Shown one piece after another: positions 22,472-31,002 of a DNA stretch of 39,176 nucleotides (position 1 is the stretch's first letter; the number at the start of each line of letters is the position of its first letter). The notes under the pieces were generated by a model, which was not told the DNA's origin, did not search any database, and saw only the letters and a list, made by a program, of their open reading frames with translations. The DNA lies in the NCBI GenBank assembly GCA_964357925.1, contig CAYHMW010000009.1:1-39176 (forward strand). Direction: 5' to 3'. This DNA comes from CAYHMW01 sp964357925 (GTDB lineage Bacteria; Patescibacteriota; Microgenomatia; UBA8517). The translations under genes and the position numbers were made by a program.

Positions 22472-23023
22472 ATGGGAAGACTAGGCAAATTACCAGTGAC
22501 AATTAGGGAAGGTGTAGAAGCCGAGATTAACGGCATGACGATCAGAATTAAGGGCCCCAAAGGTGAACTTACTCGTGATTTTCCGAAAGACATGATTACT
22601 GTCGAAAAACTAGAATCCGGAGACATCAAGGTAACGGAAAAAAACTCTTCCAAAGAAGCAAGGGCAACCGAAGGCACCATCAGGTCGCACTTGGTAAACA
22701 TGGTTAAGGGTGTTACAGAAGGCTGGTCCAAGGCTCTGGAAATCAACGGATCAGGTTACCGTGCAGAGGTCAGGGGTAAAGATCTTGTCTTGACCGTTGG
22801 ATATTCCCACCCTGTTGTCATTGAAGGAAAAGGACAAGTTGCTTTTCAAGTAGAAAAAAACGTTATAAAAGTTGAAGGTCCAGATAAAGAAGTTGTTGGA
22901 CACATAGCTGCACTCATTCGAGGAAGCAGAAAGCCTAGTGTTTATACAGGAGCAGGCATTAAGTACATAGATGAAATAATCAGAAGAAAAGCAGGTAAAC
23001 AGGCAGCAAGTGCAAGTGCATAA
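22472..23023 (+). CDS. rplF: Ribosomal protein L6
   Basis: L6, 183 residues, near the sarcin-ricin loop. It begins MGRLGKLPVTIREGVEAEINGMTIRIKGPKGEL; the second L6 repeat contains NGSGYRAEVRGKDLVLTVGYSHPV and the conserved KVEGPDKEVVGHIAALIRGSRKPSVYTGAGIKY. The C-terminus is extended by a short Ala/Ser-rich tail. Confidence 0.97.
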   Translation: MGRLGKLPVTIREGVEAEINGMTIRIKGPKGELTRDFPKDMITVEKLESGDIKVTEKNSSKEARATEGTIRSHLVNMVKGVTEGWSKALEINGSGYRAEVRGKDLVLTVGYSHPVVIEGKGQVAFQVEKNVIKVEGPDKEVVGHIAALIRGSRKPSVYTGAGIKYIDEIIRRKAGKQAASASA

Positions 23024-23025
23024 TT

Positions 23026-23364
23026 ATGTTGAAAACACAAAGAAGAAAAAGAAAGATTAGAATCAGGTCAAAGATCGAAGGCACAAGTGATGTGCCAAGG
23101 TTAGCCGTGTTTAGGTCCAACAGGTTCACTTATGCACAAGTCTTCGACGACCAAAAAGGCAAAACCTTGGCCAGTGCAAGCAGTAAATCATTAGATATCA
23201 AAGGAAACAAAAGCGATCTTGCAGAAGAAGTAGGTAAATCTATAGGGAATCTTGTAAAAAAACTAAAGATCGAAAAAGTAGTATTCGATAGAGCAGGGTA
23301 CGCTTACCACGGCAGGATCAAGAGGCTCGCAGAGGGAGCAAGATCGACTGGATTAAAATTTTAA
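23026..23364 (+). CDS. rplR: Ribosomal protein L18
   Basis: L18, 112 residues, binds 5S rRNA next to L5. Motifs: RRKRKIRIRSKIEGTSDVPRLAVFRSNRFTYAQV and the C-terminal VVFDRAGYAYHGRIKRLAEGARSTGLKF, which match the family end closely. It is 2 nt after rplF. Confidence 0.96.
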   Translation: MLKTQRRKRKIRIRSKIEGTSDVPRLAVFRSNRFTYAQVFDDQKGKTLASASSKSLDIKGNKSDLAEEVGKSIGNLVKKLKIEKVVFDRAGYAYHGRIKRLAEGARSTGLKF

Positions 23365-23370
23365 AATATC

Positions 23371-23850
23371 ATGCAAAACCAACAAAATAACATGTTTAAT
23401 GATGAATTTAGCGAAACAGTTGTTCGCATAAGTAGGGTCAGCAAAAAAACAAAAGGTGGCAATCAAATGCGCTTTACGGCTCTTGTTGTCGTTGGTGATA
23501 AAAAAGGCAAAGTAGGTGCAGGTCTTGAAAAAGCAGGAGACGTCAGAAGCGCAATTCAAAAGGCCAGTAAACACGCCAGAGCAAAAATGATTAAAGCACC
23601 AATAAAAGGTACGACAGTCCCACATGACATAGTAACAAAATATAATGCCGCAAGAGTGCTTATTAAGCCTGCTCCTAGAGGCTCGGGTATAATCGCCGGT
23701 GGTCCAATGCGGGTAGTACTCGAAGCTGCAGGAATAAGGGACGCGGTTGGTAAAATAATGGGAACAAAAAATAAAGTTTCAAATGTTTACGCGACAATTA
23801 AAGCATTGGAAGAGTTAAGCAAGATCGTCAAAACCAAAAAAAGAAAATAA
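23371..23850 (+). CDS. rpsE: Ribosomal protein S5
   Basis: S5, 159 residues, at the mRNA entrance and central to decoding fidelity. Motifs: FSETVVRISRVSKKTKGGNQMRFTALVVVGDKKGKVGAGLEKAGDV and IAGGPMRVVLEAAGIRDAVGKIMGTKNKVSNVYATI. It is followed after 1 nt by rplO; rpmD, usual at this junction, is absent, as is typical of Patescibacteria. Confidence 0.97.
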   Translation: MQNQQNNMFNDEFSETVVRISRVSKKTKGGNQMRFTALVVVGDKKGKVGAGLEKAGDVRSAIQKASKHARAKMIKAPIKGTTVPHDIVTKYNAARVLIKPAPRGSGIIAGGPMRVVLEAAGIRDAVGKIMGTKNKVSNVYATIKALEELSKIVKTKKRK

Positions 23851-23851
23851 T

Positions 23852-24289
23852 ATGGAAAACTTGCCAAAAGTTATACAAAACAGAAAAAAAAGAGTGGGTC
23901 GTGGCTATGGTTCAGGAAAAGGTGGCCACACGGTTGGTCGTGGACAAAAAGGCCAGAAATCACGCGGTAAGGTCCACATTCTATTCGAAGGTGTAAAAGT
24001 TAAAAAGTCATTGTTAAGAAGGCTGCCGGTAAGACGAGGTAAAGAAAAACTTAAATCCTTGCTCGTTAAGCCATTGGTGTTAAATGTTGAAGCACTTAAT
24101 CTTCTCAAAGATGGCCAGACTGTAACAGTTTCCGAATTGACAACAGTAGGTATAGTGAAGCTCAAAGATGCTGTTCATGGGATCAAAATACTAGGTAATG
24201 GTAAATTAGAAAAAAAGTTAGTCGTAAAATTACCAACCTCAAAAAGTGCTGCCAAGAAAATTATCGAAGCTGGGGGTAAAATAGAGTAA
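23852..24289 (+). CDS. rplO: Ribosomal protein L15
   Basis: L15, 145 residues, a late-assembly 50S protein. The N-terminal KKRVGRGYGSGKGGHTVGRGQKGQKSRG is diagnostic, and the C-terminal domain ends with KSAAKKIIEAGGKIE. It shares one base with secY. Confidence 0.95.
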   Translation: MENLPKVIQNRKKRVGRGYGSGKGGHTVGRGQKGQKSRGKVHILFEGVKVKKSLLRRLPVRRGKEKLKSLLVKPLVLNVEALNLLKDGQTVTVSELTTVGIVKLKDAVHGIKILGNGKLEKKLVVKLPTSKSAAKKIIEAGGKIE

Positions 24290-25584
24290 TGATTAGGAAC
24301 ATCTTCCAATTTTTTCAGCGAAGCGCCAACTCTCCAATCATTAGAAAAAAAGCTCTCATCACAATTCTCGTGCTTGTCGTTTTTCGGTTTGCAGCCCACT
24401 TGCCTGTCGCAGGTATAGATAGGACAGCTTTGGAAGCTCTGTTTTTCGGAAGCCCACTCTTGTCGCTTCTCGACGTTTTCTCAGGCGGTACTTTGGCTAA
24501 TTTTTCGATTATGGCCCTTGGTCTCACTCCGTATATCAATGCCTCAATAATCATGCAGCTTATGACATACGTTGTTCCCAGTCTCGAGGAACTTGGAAAA
24601 GAGGGTGAATTCGGCCAAGAAAAAATCAATCAATATACTCGCTTTCTTACAATCCCTCTAGCTGTGTTCCAGTCTCTTGGGGTGTACTTTCTCTTGACGA
24701 CTCAAGGAATAATTCAAACAATCTCACCCTTGGCCCTCGTCGCACTTGTAGTCACGATGACCACAGGATCAATGTTCGCGATTTGGCTGGGGGAGCTCAT
24801 CACAGAATACGGCCTAGGGAATGGCATCTCATTCCTAATCTTCGCAGGCATCGTCGCTCGTCTCCCGGTCACCTTTGGTCAGACGATGTTTACATTCCAG
24901 GTAGCTGATCCAAAGTCACTTGTCTTAAGCGCCCTAGTATTGGCTCTAGGAGCCATCATAATAGGCCTTATAGTTTTTATCAACGAAGCCACACGGCAAG
25001 TCCCGATTAGCTACGCCAGACAAGGAAGGCGCGCCATTCCAGGGAGTACCGGTTCATTCTTACCACTACGCTTAAACCAAGCCGGAGTAATTCCCATTAT
25101 CTTCGCTGTTTCCTTAGTCTTGATGCCATCTCTTGTCGCACAGTTTCTATCAGGCCTTCCAAACGAACAAATAGCAAGCGCAGCCGAAAAAATTAATCAA
25201 CTTTTTAATCCCCAGTCAATCTTCTACAATATTGTCTACTTTTTGTTGGTTGTTAGCTTTACTTACTTTTACACATCGATTGTCTTTAACCCCGAAAAAA
25301 TCTCAGAAAACCTTCAAAAAAGCGGCGGTTTCATTCCAGGTATTCGTCCAGGAAGTCATACGATCTCATATCTGTCTTTTGTGCTTAATCGCATAACAAT
25401 GGTCGGTGCACTATTCCTCGGCACTCTCGCAGTTCTCCCATCAGTTCTCTCAATATATGTTGGAGCATCAAATCTAATGGTCGGAGGCACAGGACTCCTC
25501 ATTGTAGTTTCAGTGATTCTTGAACTGACGCGCGACATCGAAGCACAGCACGTAATGAGTAAATATGACAGTCTCCTCCGATGA
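24289..25584 (+). CDS. secY: Protein translocase subunit SecY
   Basis: SecY, 431 residues, the channel of the Sec translocon in the cytoplasmic membrane. About ten hydrophobic segments are visible. Family motifs include HLPVAGIDRTAL at the first loop, the plug region FSGGTLANFSIMALGLTPYINASIIMQL, and the cytoplasmic loop ARQGRRAIPGSTGSFLPLRLNQAGVIPIIFA. It sits in the conserved position between rplO and adk and overlaps both. Confidence 0.97.
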   Translation: MIRNIFQFFQRSANSPIIRKKALITILVLVVFRFAAHLPVAGIDRTALEALFFGSPLLSLLDVFSGGTLANFSIMALGLTPYINASIIMQLMTYVVPSLEELGKEGEFGQEKINQYTRFLTIPLAVFQSLGVYFLLTTQGIIQTISPLALVALVVTMTTGSMFAIWLGELITEYGLGNGISFLIFAGIVARLPVTFGQTMFTFQVADPKSLVLSALVLALGAIIIGLIVFINEATRQVPISYARQGRRAIPGSTGSFLPLRLNQAGVIPIIFAVSLVLMPSLVAQFLSGLPNEQIASAAEKINQLFNPQSIFYNIVYFLLVVSFTYFYTSIVFNPEKISENLQKSGGFIPGIRPGSHTISYLSFVLNRITMVGALFLGTLAVLPSVLSIYVGASNLMVGGTGLLIVVSVILELTRDIEAQHVMSKYDSLLR

Positions 25585-26210
25585 ATATTATTTTCCTGGG
25601 TCCCCAAGGGTCTGGTAAAGGCACACAAGCAAAGCGCTTAGCCAGTTTCCTTAATAACTATTATTATAGCGCAGGTGACGTTTTGCGAAGCATCGCCCAC
25701 GAAGATCCAACAATTGATAAAGCGATCAATGAAGTCGGAGCACTAGTAGGGGATGAGCTTATGTTTGCAATCACAAAGCGCACGTTAGAAAAAGCAAACA
25801 CTAATAATTTTAAAGACATTGTTTTTGATGGTTATCCAAGATCTCAGGAACAATATCAATTACTTAAGAAATTTCTGGAGGAAAAAAATTCCCAAATAGA
25901 CATAGCAATAATCTTAGAAATTAATATTGAGGAGTCGATCAAAAGATTAGCTGCCCGACGCATTCACAAGGTAACAGGCGAAATTTTTAATTTAATAACA
26001 AACCCACCAGGCCCAGAAATTAAAAGCGAGGATCTTTTTACACGAGAAGATGACAATGAAGTGGCGATTAAAGAAAGAATAAATAAATATTTAAAGGCTA
26101 CAGAGCCATTAATCAAAGAACTGGAGACAGAAGGCAAAGTCATTAGAATTCATGCGGAAAAACCAATTGCAGATGTAGCTGAAGAGGTAAAAAGAGCACT
26201 AAATTTATAA
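25581..26210 (+). CDS. adk: Adenylate kinase
   Basis: Adenylate kinase, 209 residues, interconverts ATP, AMP and ADP. The P-loop GPQGSGKGT is at 7-15, the AMP-binding DGYPRSQEQ is in the middle, and the LID region RRIHKVTGEIFNLITNPPG is followed by FTREDDNE. The LID lacks the four-Cys zinc site of Gram-positive forms. It overlaps secY by 4 bp. Confidence 0.96.
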   Translation: MNIIFLGPQGSGKGTQAKRLASFLNNYYYSAGDVLRSIAHEDPTIDKAINEVGALVGDELMFAITKRTLEKANTNNFKDIVFDGYPRSQEQYQLLKKFLEEKNSQIDIAIILEINIEESIKRLAARRIHKVTGEIFNLITNPPGPEIKSEDLFTREDDNEVAIKERINKYLKATEPLIKELETEGKVIRIHAEKPIADVAEEVKRALNL

Positions 26211-26214
26211 AAAC

Positions 26215-26973
26215 ATGGCAAAACCAACAATCAAAACAAAAGAGGAACTCATGATCATGAAGGACGGAGGGAGCAGATTGGGTGTTATTAAAAAAGCATT
26301 GTTCGATAAAGTTGCGGTTGGTATCAATGCAGCGGATATCGAAAATTTAGCTTGTAAATTAATTGCAAGTGAGGGTGGAGTTCCTTCGTTTAAAGAAGTC
26401 CCAGGTTACTCTTGGGCGACATGTGTTAACGTAAATGACGGAGTTGTCCACGGCATCCCCAAAAAGTCATTAATTTTCAGAGAAGGCGATCTTGTTAGCG
26501 TAGATATTGGCATGATCTATAAAGGTTTCCATACAGACACTTCCTTCACAAAGCTTTTGGGTGAAGATAAGGAGCTTATAAAGTTCCTGGATACTGGTAA
26601 AAGGGCGCTAAAAAGTGCAATTAAAGCTGCAAAGCCAGGTAGATATATAGGAGATATCTCAAAGGCCTTTGAAACTGAGCTTAAAAAGGACAACCTGACC
26701 CCTATAAAATCTCTTACTGGTCACGGAATTGGTCGAAAATTGCACGAATCTCCACTAATTCCATGTTTCGCGGGAGGCTCAAGCGATGAAAAAATAAAAA
26801 TAGTGGAAGGCATGGCACTGGCCTTAGAAATTATGTATACAAATGGCGGGGGCGAGATCAAAACTGACTCAGACGGTTGGACAATTCGAACCAGAGATGG
26901 TAAAATTGCTGCGCTTTTCGAAGAGACCGTCGGGATCATGAAAGACGGTCCCATTGTTTTTACAAAGCCATAA
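26215..26973 (+). CDS. map: Methionine aminopeptidase type I
   Basis: MetAP, 252 residues, removes the initiator Met from nascent proteins. The five metal ligands are D97 (SVDIG), D108 (HTDTSF), H170 (TGHGIG), E205 (ALEIMY) and E236 (LFEETVG); H79 (VVHG) is also present. The usual FEHTV is FEETV here, so the residue after the ligand Glu changes from His to Glu. The adk-map-infA order is the common bacterial one. Confidence 0.95.
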   Translation: MAKPTIKTKEELMIMKDGGSRLGVIKKALFDKVAVGINAADIENLACKLIASEGGVPSFKEVPGYSWATCVNVNDGVVHGIPKKSLIFREGDLVSVDIGMIYKGFHTDTSFTKLLGEDKELIKFLDTGKRALKSAIKAAKPGRYIGDISKAFETELKKDNLTPIKSLTGHGIGRKLHESPLIPCFAGGSSDEKIKIVEGMALALEIMYTNGGGEIKTDSDGWTIRTRDGKIAALFEETVGIMKDGPIVFTKP

Positions 26974-26981
26974 ATCGTCGA

Positions 26982-27248
26982 ATGCAAAGCCATCACAGAA
27001 GAAAATTTGAAAACGTAAATTTGGGACCGAAAGCCGGAGGCAACACAGTTGTGGCCGGAGAAATAATTGAAGCGTTGCCAAATACGATGTTCAAAGTCAG
27101 AATCGATAATAATCGTGAGGTAATAGGCATACCGTCAGGCAAAATGCGCCGTGGGTTTATGAGAATGTTACCAGGAGTACGGGTTATGGTTGAAATGACA
27201 CCATACGATGACAAAAGAGGCAGGATCGTAGGCAAAATATCTAAATAA
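26982..27248 (+). CDS. infA: Translation initiation factor IF-1
   Basis: IF-1, 88 residues against about 72 usually. The OB fold is recognisable: VVAGEIIEALPNTMFKVRIDNNREVIGIPSGKMRRGFMRMLPGVRVMVEMTPYDDKRGRIV. The extra length is a basic N-terminal extension (MQSHHRRKFENVNLGPKAGG). No shorter ATG start exists before the core, so the extension is probably real. IF-1 blocks the A site during initiation. Confidence 0.95.
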   Translation: MQSHHRRKFENVNLGPKAGGNTVVAGEIIEALPNTMFKVRIDNNREVIGIPSGKMRRGFMRMLPGVRVMVEMTPYDDKRGRIVGKISK

Positions 27249-27250
27249 AC

Positions 27251-27364
27251 ATGAAGGTCAGATCATCAGTTAAAAAAATTTGTAAAGATTGCAAGTCAGT
27301 TAAAAGAAAAGGAAAGTTGTATGTGATTTGTATTAATCCAAAACATAAACAAAGACAAGGCTAA
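27251..27364 (+). CDS. rpmJ: Ribosomal protein L36 (zinc form)
   Basis: A 37-residue protein between infA and rpsM. It starts MKVRSSVKKICKDCKSVKRKG and ends in a CINPKHKQRQG motif. The C-x2-C, then C and H, gives the zinc ribbon of C+ L36. Spacing is 2 nt from infA and 3 nt to rpsM. Confidence 0.97.
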   Translation: MKVRSSVKKICKDCKSVKRKGKLYVICINPKHKQRQG

Positions 27365-27367
27365 ACT

Positions 27368-27766
27368 ATGGCAAGACTTGCAGGAATTGAACTTAATGAC
27401 AGTTGGAAATTAAATTATGCCCTTACAAAAATCAAGGGTATAGGTTGGCATCGTTCAGATGAGATAATGAAGACCCTAAATCTTAAAGATAAGCTTCGTG
27501 TCAAAGATATTGACGCGTCTATACTCTCAAAAATCGCCACAAGACTTGAAGATTTTGTGGTTGAAGGTGATCTCCAAAGGGAAGTCAGGGAAAACATTCA
27601 ACGCCTTAAGGTTACAGGTAGTTATCGAGGTATAAGACACACACGCGGACTCCCCACAAGAGGACAAAGAACAAAATCAAATGCTCGTACAAAACGTGGC
27701 GGCAGAAAAACCGTAGGGGCTTTCAAGAAAGAAGTACTTGCAAAAATACAAACAGCAACAAAATAA
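27368..27766 (+). CDS. rpsM: Ribosomal protein S13
   Basis: S13, 132 residues, forms the 30S-50S bridge with L5 and contacts the P-site tRNA. Family start MARLAGIELNDSWKLNYALTKIKGIG, middle LQREVRENIQRLKVTGSYRGIRHTRGLPTRGQRTKSNARTKRG. The C-terminal tail after the RTKRG motif is longer than usual, with KTVGAFKKEVLAKIQTATK. Confidence 0.96.
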   Translation: MARLAGIELNDSWKLNYALTKIKGIGWHRSDEIMKTLNLKDKLRVKDIDASILSKIATRLEDFVVEGDLQREVRENIQRLKVTGSYRGIRHTRGLPTRGQRTKSNARTKRGGRKTVGAFKKEVLAKIQTATK

Positions 27767-27769
27767 AAA

Positions 27770-28135
27770 ATGACAACTAAGAAAGAAATTCCAATTGGCA
27801 AAATTTACGTTTCAGCAACATTTAACAATACATTGGTCACAATAACGGACCTAGATGGCAACGTTATTGGATGGGGCTCAGCAGGTTTGACAGGGTTCAA
27901 AGGCACAAGAAAAGCAACACCTTACGCAGCTACAACCGCAGTAGAAGAGACTCTTAAAAAAGCAAAAGATGAGTTTGGCTTGAAGGAAGTTGAGGTATAT
28001 ATTAAAGGCCCTGGTCCAGGTCGCGACGCAGCCCTTCGTGCCATCAAAGCAGTGGGGGTAAAAATTAGTTTAATAGCGGATATTACACCAGTCCCACACG
28101 ACGGCCCTCGCCCAAAGAAAAGAAGAAGAGCATAA
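27770..28135 (+). CDS. rpsK: Ribosomal protein S11
   Basis: S11, 121 residues, on the platform near the E site. Motifs: GKIYVSATFNNTLVTITDLDGNVIGWGSAG, then GFKGTRKATPYAA, and IKGPGPGRDAALRAIKAVGVKISLIADITPVPHDGPRPKKRRR. The usual Cys in NGCRPPKRRR is Pro here (DGPRPKKRRR). Confidence 0.97.
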   Translation: MTTKKEIPIGKIYVSATFNNTLVTITDLDGNVIGWGSAGLTGFKGTRKATPYAATTAVEETLKKAKDEFGLKEVEVYIKGPGPGRDAALRAIKAVGVKISLIADITPVPHDGPRPKKRRRA

Positions 28136-28139
28136 CAAT

Positions 28140-28742
28140 ATGGCAAGATATACTGGACCAAAAGATAGATTAAGCAGACGAGAAGGTGTTGACTTGTTTG
28201 GCAAAGGTGCTAAGCTTACACGCCTTAACATCCCGCCTGGAGTACATGGGCCAAAAGGAACACACAAAAAAGAATCACAGTACGGCAAGCAACTTAGGGA
28301 AAAGCAAAAAGTCAAAAGAATGTACGGACTTTTGGAGCGCCAATTTGCAAATTATGTTGCTAAAGCACTAAACATGGCCGGAAATACACCAGATACACTG
28401 TTTTCATTTTTAGAAAGCAGGCTCGATAATGTTGTCTATCGATTAGGATTCGCGGCAACCAGGTCCCAAGCGAGACAACTAGTTTCTCACAAACACATTT
28501 ATGTTGACAACAAAAGGGTAAACATTCCCTCATATCAAGTAAGTGCTGGACAAACTATCTCTTTGTCCAAAAAAGCAGTTGAGATTGAAAAAGTAGCTAG
28601 GCTTATTAAGGACAAAGATTTTAAGTTGGCCGATTGGCTTGATCGAAAGGCAGCAATCGGCAAAGTTAAACGAGTTCCCAAAAGGGACGATGTGCTTGAA
28701 CCTATAGAAGATCAAGATATAATTGAGTACTACTCGCGCTAA
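28140..28742 (+). CDS. rpsD: Ribosomal protein S4 (zinc-free form)
   Basis: S4, 200 residues, 16S assembly initiator. The N-terminal region has no CxxC zinc site (C- form). The S4 RNA-binding domain is visible: LESRLDNVVYRLGFAATRSQARQLVSHKHIYVDNKRVNIPSY. In E. coli S4 represses the alpha operon; here a hairpin and a strong ribosome binding site separate it from rpoA. Confidence 0.96.
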   Translation: MARYTGPKDRLSRREGVDLFGKGAKLTRLNIPPGVHGPKGTHKKESQYGKQLREKQKVKRMYGLLERQFANYVAKALNMAGNTPDTLFSFLESRLDNVVYRLGFAATRSQARQLVSHKHIYVDNKRVNIPSYQVSAGQTISLSKKAVEIEKVARLIKDKDFKLADWLDRKAAIGKVKRVPKRDDVLEPIEDQDIIEYYSR

Positions 28743-28786
28743 AACGCGAGCTAAGAAATCCAAACACATTACTTAAAGGAGGTGAT
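28733..28786 (+). promoter_or_regulatory. rpsD-rpoA junction: hairpin and near-perfect Shine-Dalgarno
   Basis: CTCGCG (28733-28738) and CGCGAG (28745-28750) form a 6-bp stem around the rpsD stop codon. AAAGGAGGTGAT (28775-28786) is a 12-nt match to the anti-Shine-Dalgarno and sits 7 nt (from GGAGG) before the rpoA ATG. Most genes in the operon have no such site, so rpoA appears to be set for independent, efficient initiation. Confidence 0.6.
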
Positions 28787-28789
28787 AGT

Positions 28790-29707
28790 ATGCAAAATCC
28801 AATATTCGAAATAAACACAATTAAGGAAGATCAAAAATACGGAAAGTTTGAAATCTCTCCATTGCCAGAGGGGTATGCCGATACGTTGGGAACCTCTCTA
28901 CGAAGGGTGCTTTTATCAAGCATGCAAGGTGCAGCTATCACAACTGTAAAACTTGCCGGCGCCAGACATCAATTCTCAACCCTGAAGGGAATGAAAGAGG
29001 ATGTCCTAGACTTCATGCTTAATCTCAAAAGAGTTCGTATAGCCTACACTGGCAGTACTCCTGTCAACGCCACAATCAAGGTAACTGGCCCTGGAGAGGT
29101 TAAAGCAGGCGACATTGTTATTTCTGGAGGAGCCAAAATAGTCAATACAGAATTGGTTTTAGCCAACCTTTCAAAAGATTCAAAACTTGATGCCAAACTA
29201 GAGATAGAGTCTGGTTACGGGTATGTTCCAGCTAAAGAAGGTGAATCAGAAATCGGTGTAATTTCACTCGATGCAAGCTTCTCCCCAGTTGAAAGAGTTA
29301 ACTACAAAAGAGAAGAAACACGTGTGGGTAGGATAACCAACTACGACAAACTTACACTCGAGATCTGGTCAGATGGAACCATTGCTCCAGCCAAATGTTT
29401 AGAAGAGGGTGCCAAAATCCTAGCTGGTTACTTTGAACAAATATTCCATCCCCGCAAAATTGAAGCAAGAGTTGTTGAATCAATTGCAAATGAAGAATTT
29501 GGTACCACTGGTAATCTATCAGTCGAAGAGATTGGTCTCCCAACTCGAGTTGCAAATGCACTTGCGAAAGCTGGTTTCGACACAGTAGAAAAACTAGCAA
29601 AAGCCGAAAGCCACGATCTAGTCAAAGTTAGAAACCTAGGAGAAAAATCAATAGATGTCGTCCGGGATGCACTCAAAGAAAAAGGTATCGAAATGAAAAA
29701 TGCGTAA
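28790..29707 (+). CDS. rpoA: RNA polymerase alpha subunit
   Basis: Alpha, 305 residues. The N-terminal domain begins FEISPLPEGYADTLGTSLRRVLLSSMQGAAI and contains FSTLKGMKEDVLDFMLNLKRV. The C-terminal domain has LPTRVANALAKAGFDTVEKL and LGEKSIDVVRDALKEKG, the UP-element-binding helix-hairpin-helix region. It dimerises to nucleate assembly of polymerase with the fused RpoBC. It overlaps rplQ by 8 bp. Confidence 0.97.
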   Translation: MQNPIFEINTIKEDQKYGKFEISPLPEGYADTLGTSLRRVLLSSMQGAAITTVKLAGARHQFSTLKGMKEDVLDFMLNLKRVRIAYTGSTPVNATIKVTGPGEVKAGDIVISGGAKIVNTELVLANLSKDSKLDAKLEIESGYGYVPAKEGESEIGVISLDASFSPVERVNYKREETRVGRITNYDKLTLEIWSDGTIAPAKCLEEGAKILAGYFEQIFHPRKIEARVVESIANEEFGTTGNLSVEEIGLPTRVANALAKAGFDTVEKLAKAESHDLVKVRNLGEKSIDVVRDALKEKGIEMKNA

Positions 29708-30122
29708 AAAGGTACTAGGTAGACAACTCAGTAGGGGTAGAAAAGGAAGAACAGCCCTTTTTAAATCGCTTATAAGGGCGATTGTCTTAAATGGAAAAAT
29801 AAAGACTACCAAAGCAAAGGCACTTTCAATTCAACCTGAACTCGACAAGTTAATGGGTCTTATCGCGAGAGACACTGTCGAAGCAAAGAGATTAATCCTA
29901 AAGCAAACCGGAAACAATAAGAATGTGCTAACAAAGCTCATGTCTTATAAGGCACTCGCTCAGGGAAGGACATCTGGTTTTACAAAGTCCATAGCTCTGC
30001 CAAGAAGAAAAGGAGATAATGCCGAGCTTACACAGCTTGAATGGGTAGCGACACCAATTACAGATACAAAAAAGACAGATACCAAAAAGAAAGTTGTAAA
30101 AAAGAGGAAATCTGAGAAATAA
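29700..30122 (+). CDS. rplQ: Ribosomal protein L17
   Basis: L17, 140 residues. Start RKKVLGRQLSRGRKGRTALFKSLIRAIVLNGKIKTTKAKAL matches the family; QGRTSGFTKSIALPRRKGDNAELTQLEWV follows. The C-terminal 20 residues are a Lys-rich tail. It is the classical partner of rpoA. Confidence 0.95.
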   Translation: MRKKVLGRQLSRGRKGRTALFKSLIRAIVLNGKIKTTKAKALSIQPELDKLMGLIARDTVEAKRLILKQTGNNKNVLTKLMSYKALAQGRTSGFTKSIALPRRKGDNAELTQLEWVATPITDTKKTDTKKKVVKKRKSEK

Positions 30123-30126
30123 AACA

Positions 30127-30507
30127 ATGATTACTTTTCAACCAAAACAAAAAGACATCAAAAGAGAAAGACACGAGTTGAGTGCAAAAGGGGAAGTCTT
30201 GGGTAGGCTTGCTACGAAGTCAGCAATGCTTTTAATGGGTAAACACAAGACAACCTATGCACCGCATCTTGATATGGGTGATTATGTGGAAATAAAAAAT
30301 GCGCAAGAAGTTGTCGTAACTGGAAAGAAAAACATACAAAAGACATACTTTAGTCATTCCGGATATCCTGGAGGTCTCAAAGAAGTAAGTTATGAAAAAC
30401 TTTCAAAAGAACAACCAGAAAAAATTATTGAGCATGCAGTCCGTGGAATGCTTCCTAAAAATAAACTGCAAACCAAAAGAATGCGAAGATTAAAAGTTAC
30501 AAAGTGA
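30127..30507 (+). CDS. rplM: Ribosomal protein L13
   Basis: L13, 126 residues, slightly shorter than the E. coli protein at the C-terminus. Motifs: LSAKGEVLGRLATKSAMLLMGKHKTTYAPHLDMGDYVEIKNAQEVVVTGKK, KTYFSHSGYPGGLKEVSYEKL and AVRGMLPKNKL. Its position next to rpsI is conserved in bacteria. Confidence 0.96.
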   Translation: MITFQPKQKDIKRERHELSAKGEVLGRLATKSAMLLMGKHKTTYAPHLDMGDYVEIKNAQEVVVTGKKNIQKTYFSHSGYPGGLKEVSYEKLSKEQPEKIIEHAVRGMLPKNKLQTKRMRRLKVTK

Positions 30508-30509
30508 TA

Positions 30510-30929
30510 ATGACAAAAGTAAACAAAAAAAGCAAAAAAGAATACGTATTTGCAGTAGGAAAGCGAAAGACTGCAACAGCAAGAGTGAGACTCTGGAAAG
30601 GAAACAAAGAGAGTCTCGTCAATGGTCAAGTAATCGGCAAGTATTTTACAGGAGAAACAACTAGGTCAATTTGGCAAAAACCATTTACACTTACAGATAC
30701 GCTTAGTAAATACTACATTACAGTAAAAGTAGTTGGTGGAGGTAAAAAAGGTCAGCTTCAGGCAGTAGCCCACGCGACAGCCAAAGCACTAAACACTCTT
30801 GACTCAAAAAAATGGAGAGCAGCTCTTAAGAAAGAAGGATTGTTAACCAGAGATTCCAGAATCAAAGAAAGGCGTATGGTTGGGACGGGTGGCAAATCCA
30901 GGCGCCAAAAACAATCTCCAAAACGATAG
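30510..30929 (+). CDS. rpsI: Ribosomal protein S9
   Basis: S9, 139 residues, from the ATG at 30510; a GTG at 30504 in the same frame would overlap rplM. Motifs: FAVGKRKTATARVRLWKG and the C-terminal RDSRIKERRMVGTGGKSRRQKQSPKR, whose tail reaches the P-site tRNA. It ends the ribosomal cluster and a convergent membrane-protein gene follows. Confidence 0.95.
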   Translation: MTKVNKKSKKEYVFAVGKRKTATARVRLWKGNKESLVNGQVIGKYFTGETTRSIWQKPFTLTDTLSKYYITVKVVGGGKKGQLQAVAHATAKALNTLDSKKWRAALKKEGLLTRDSRIKERRMVGTGGKSRRQKQSPKR

Positions 30930-31002
30930 TCCCGGCACAATTTCTACATGAGCCGTGTGCGAATAGCACGAAAAAGGCGAAAGTTGAAATTGGCTTGGGG
31001 CG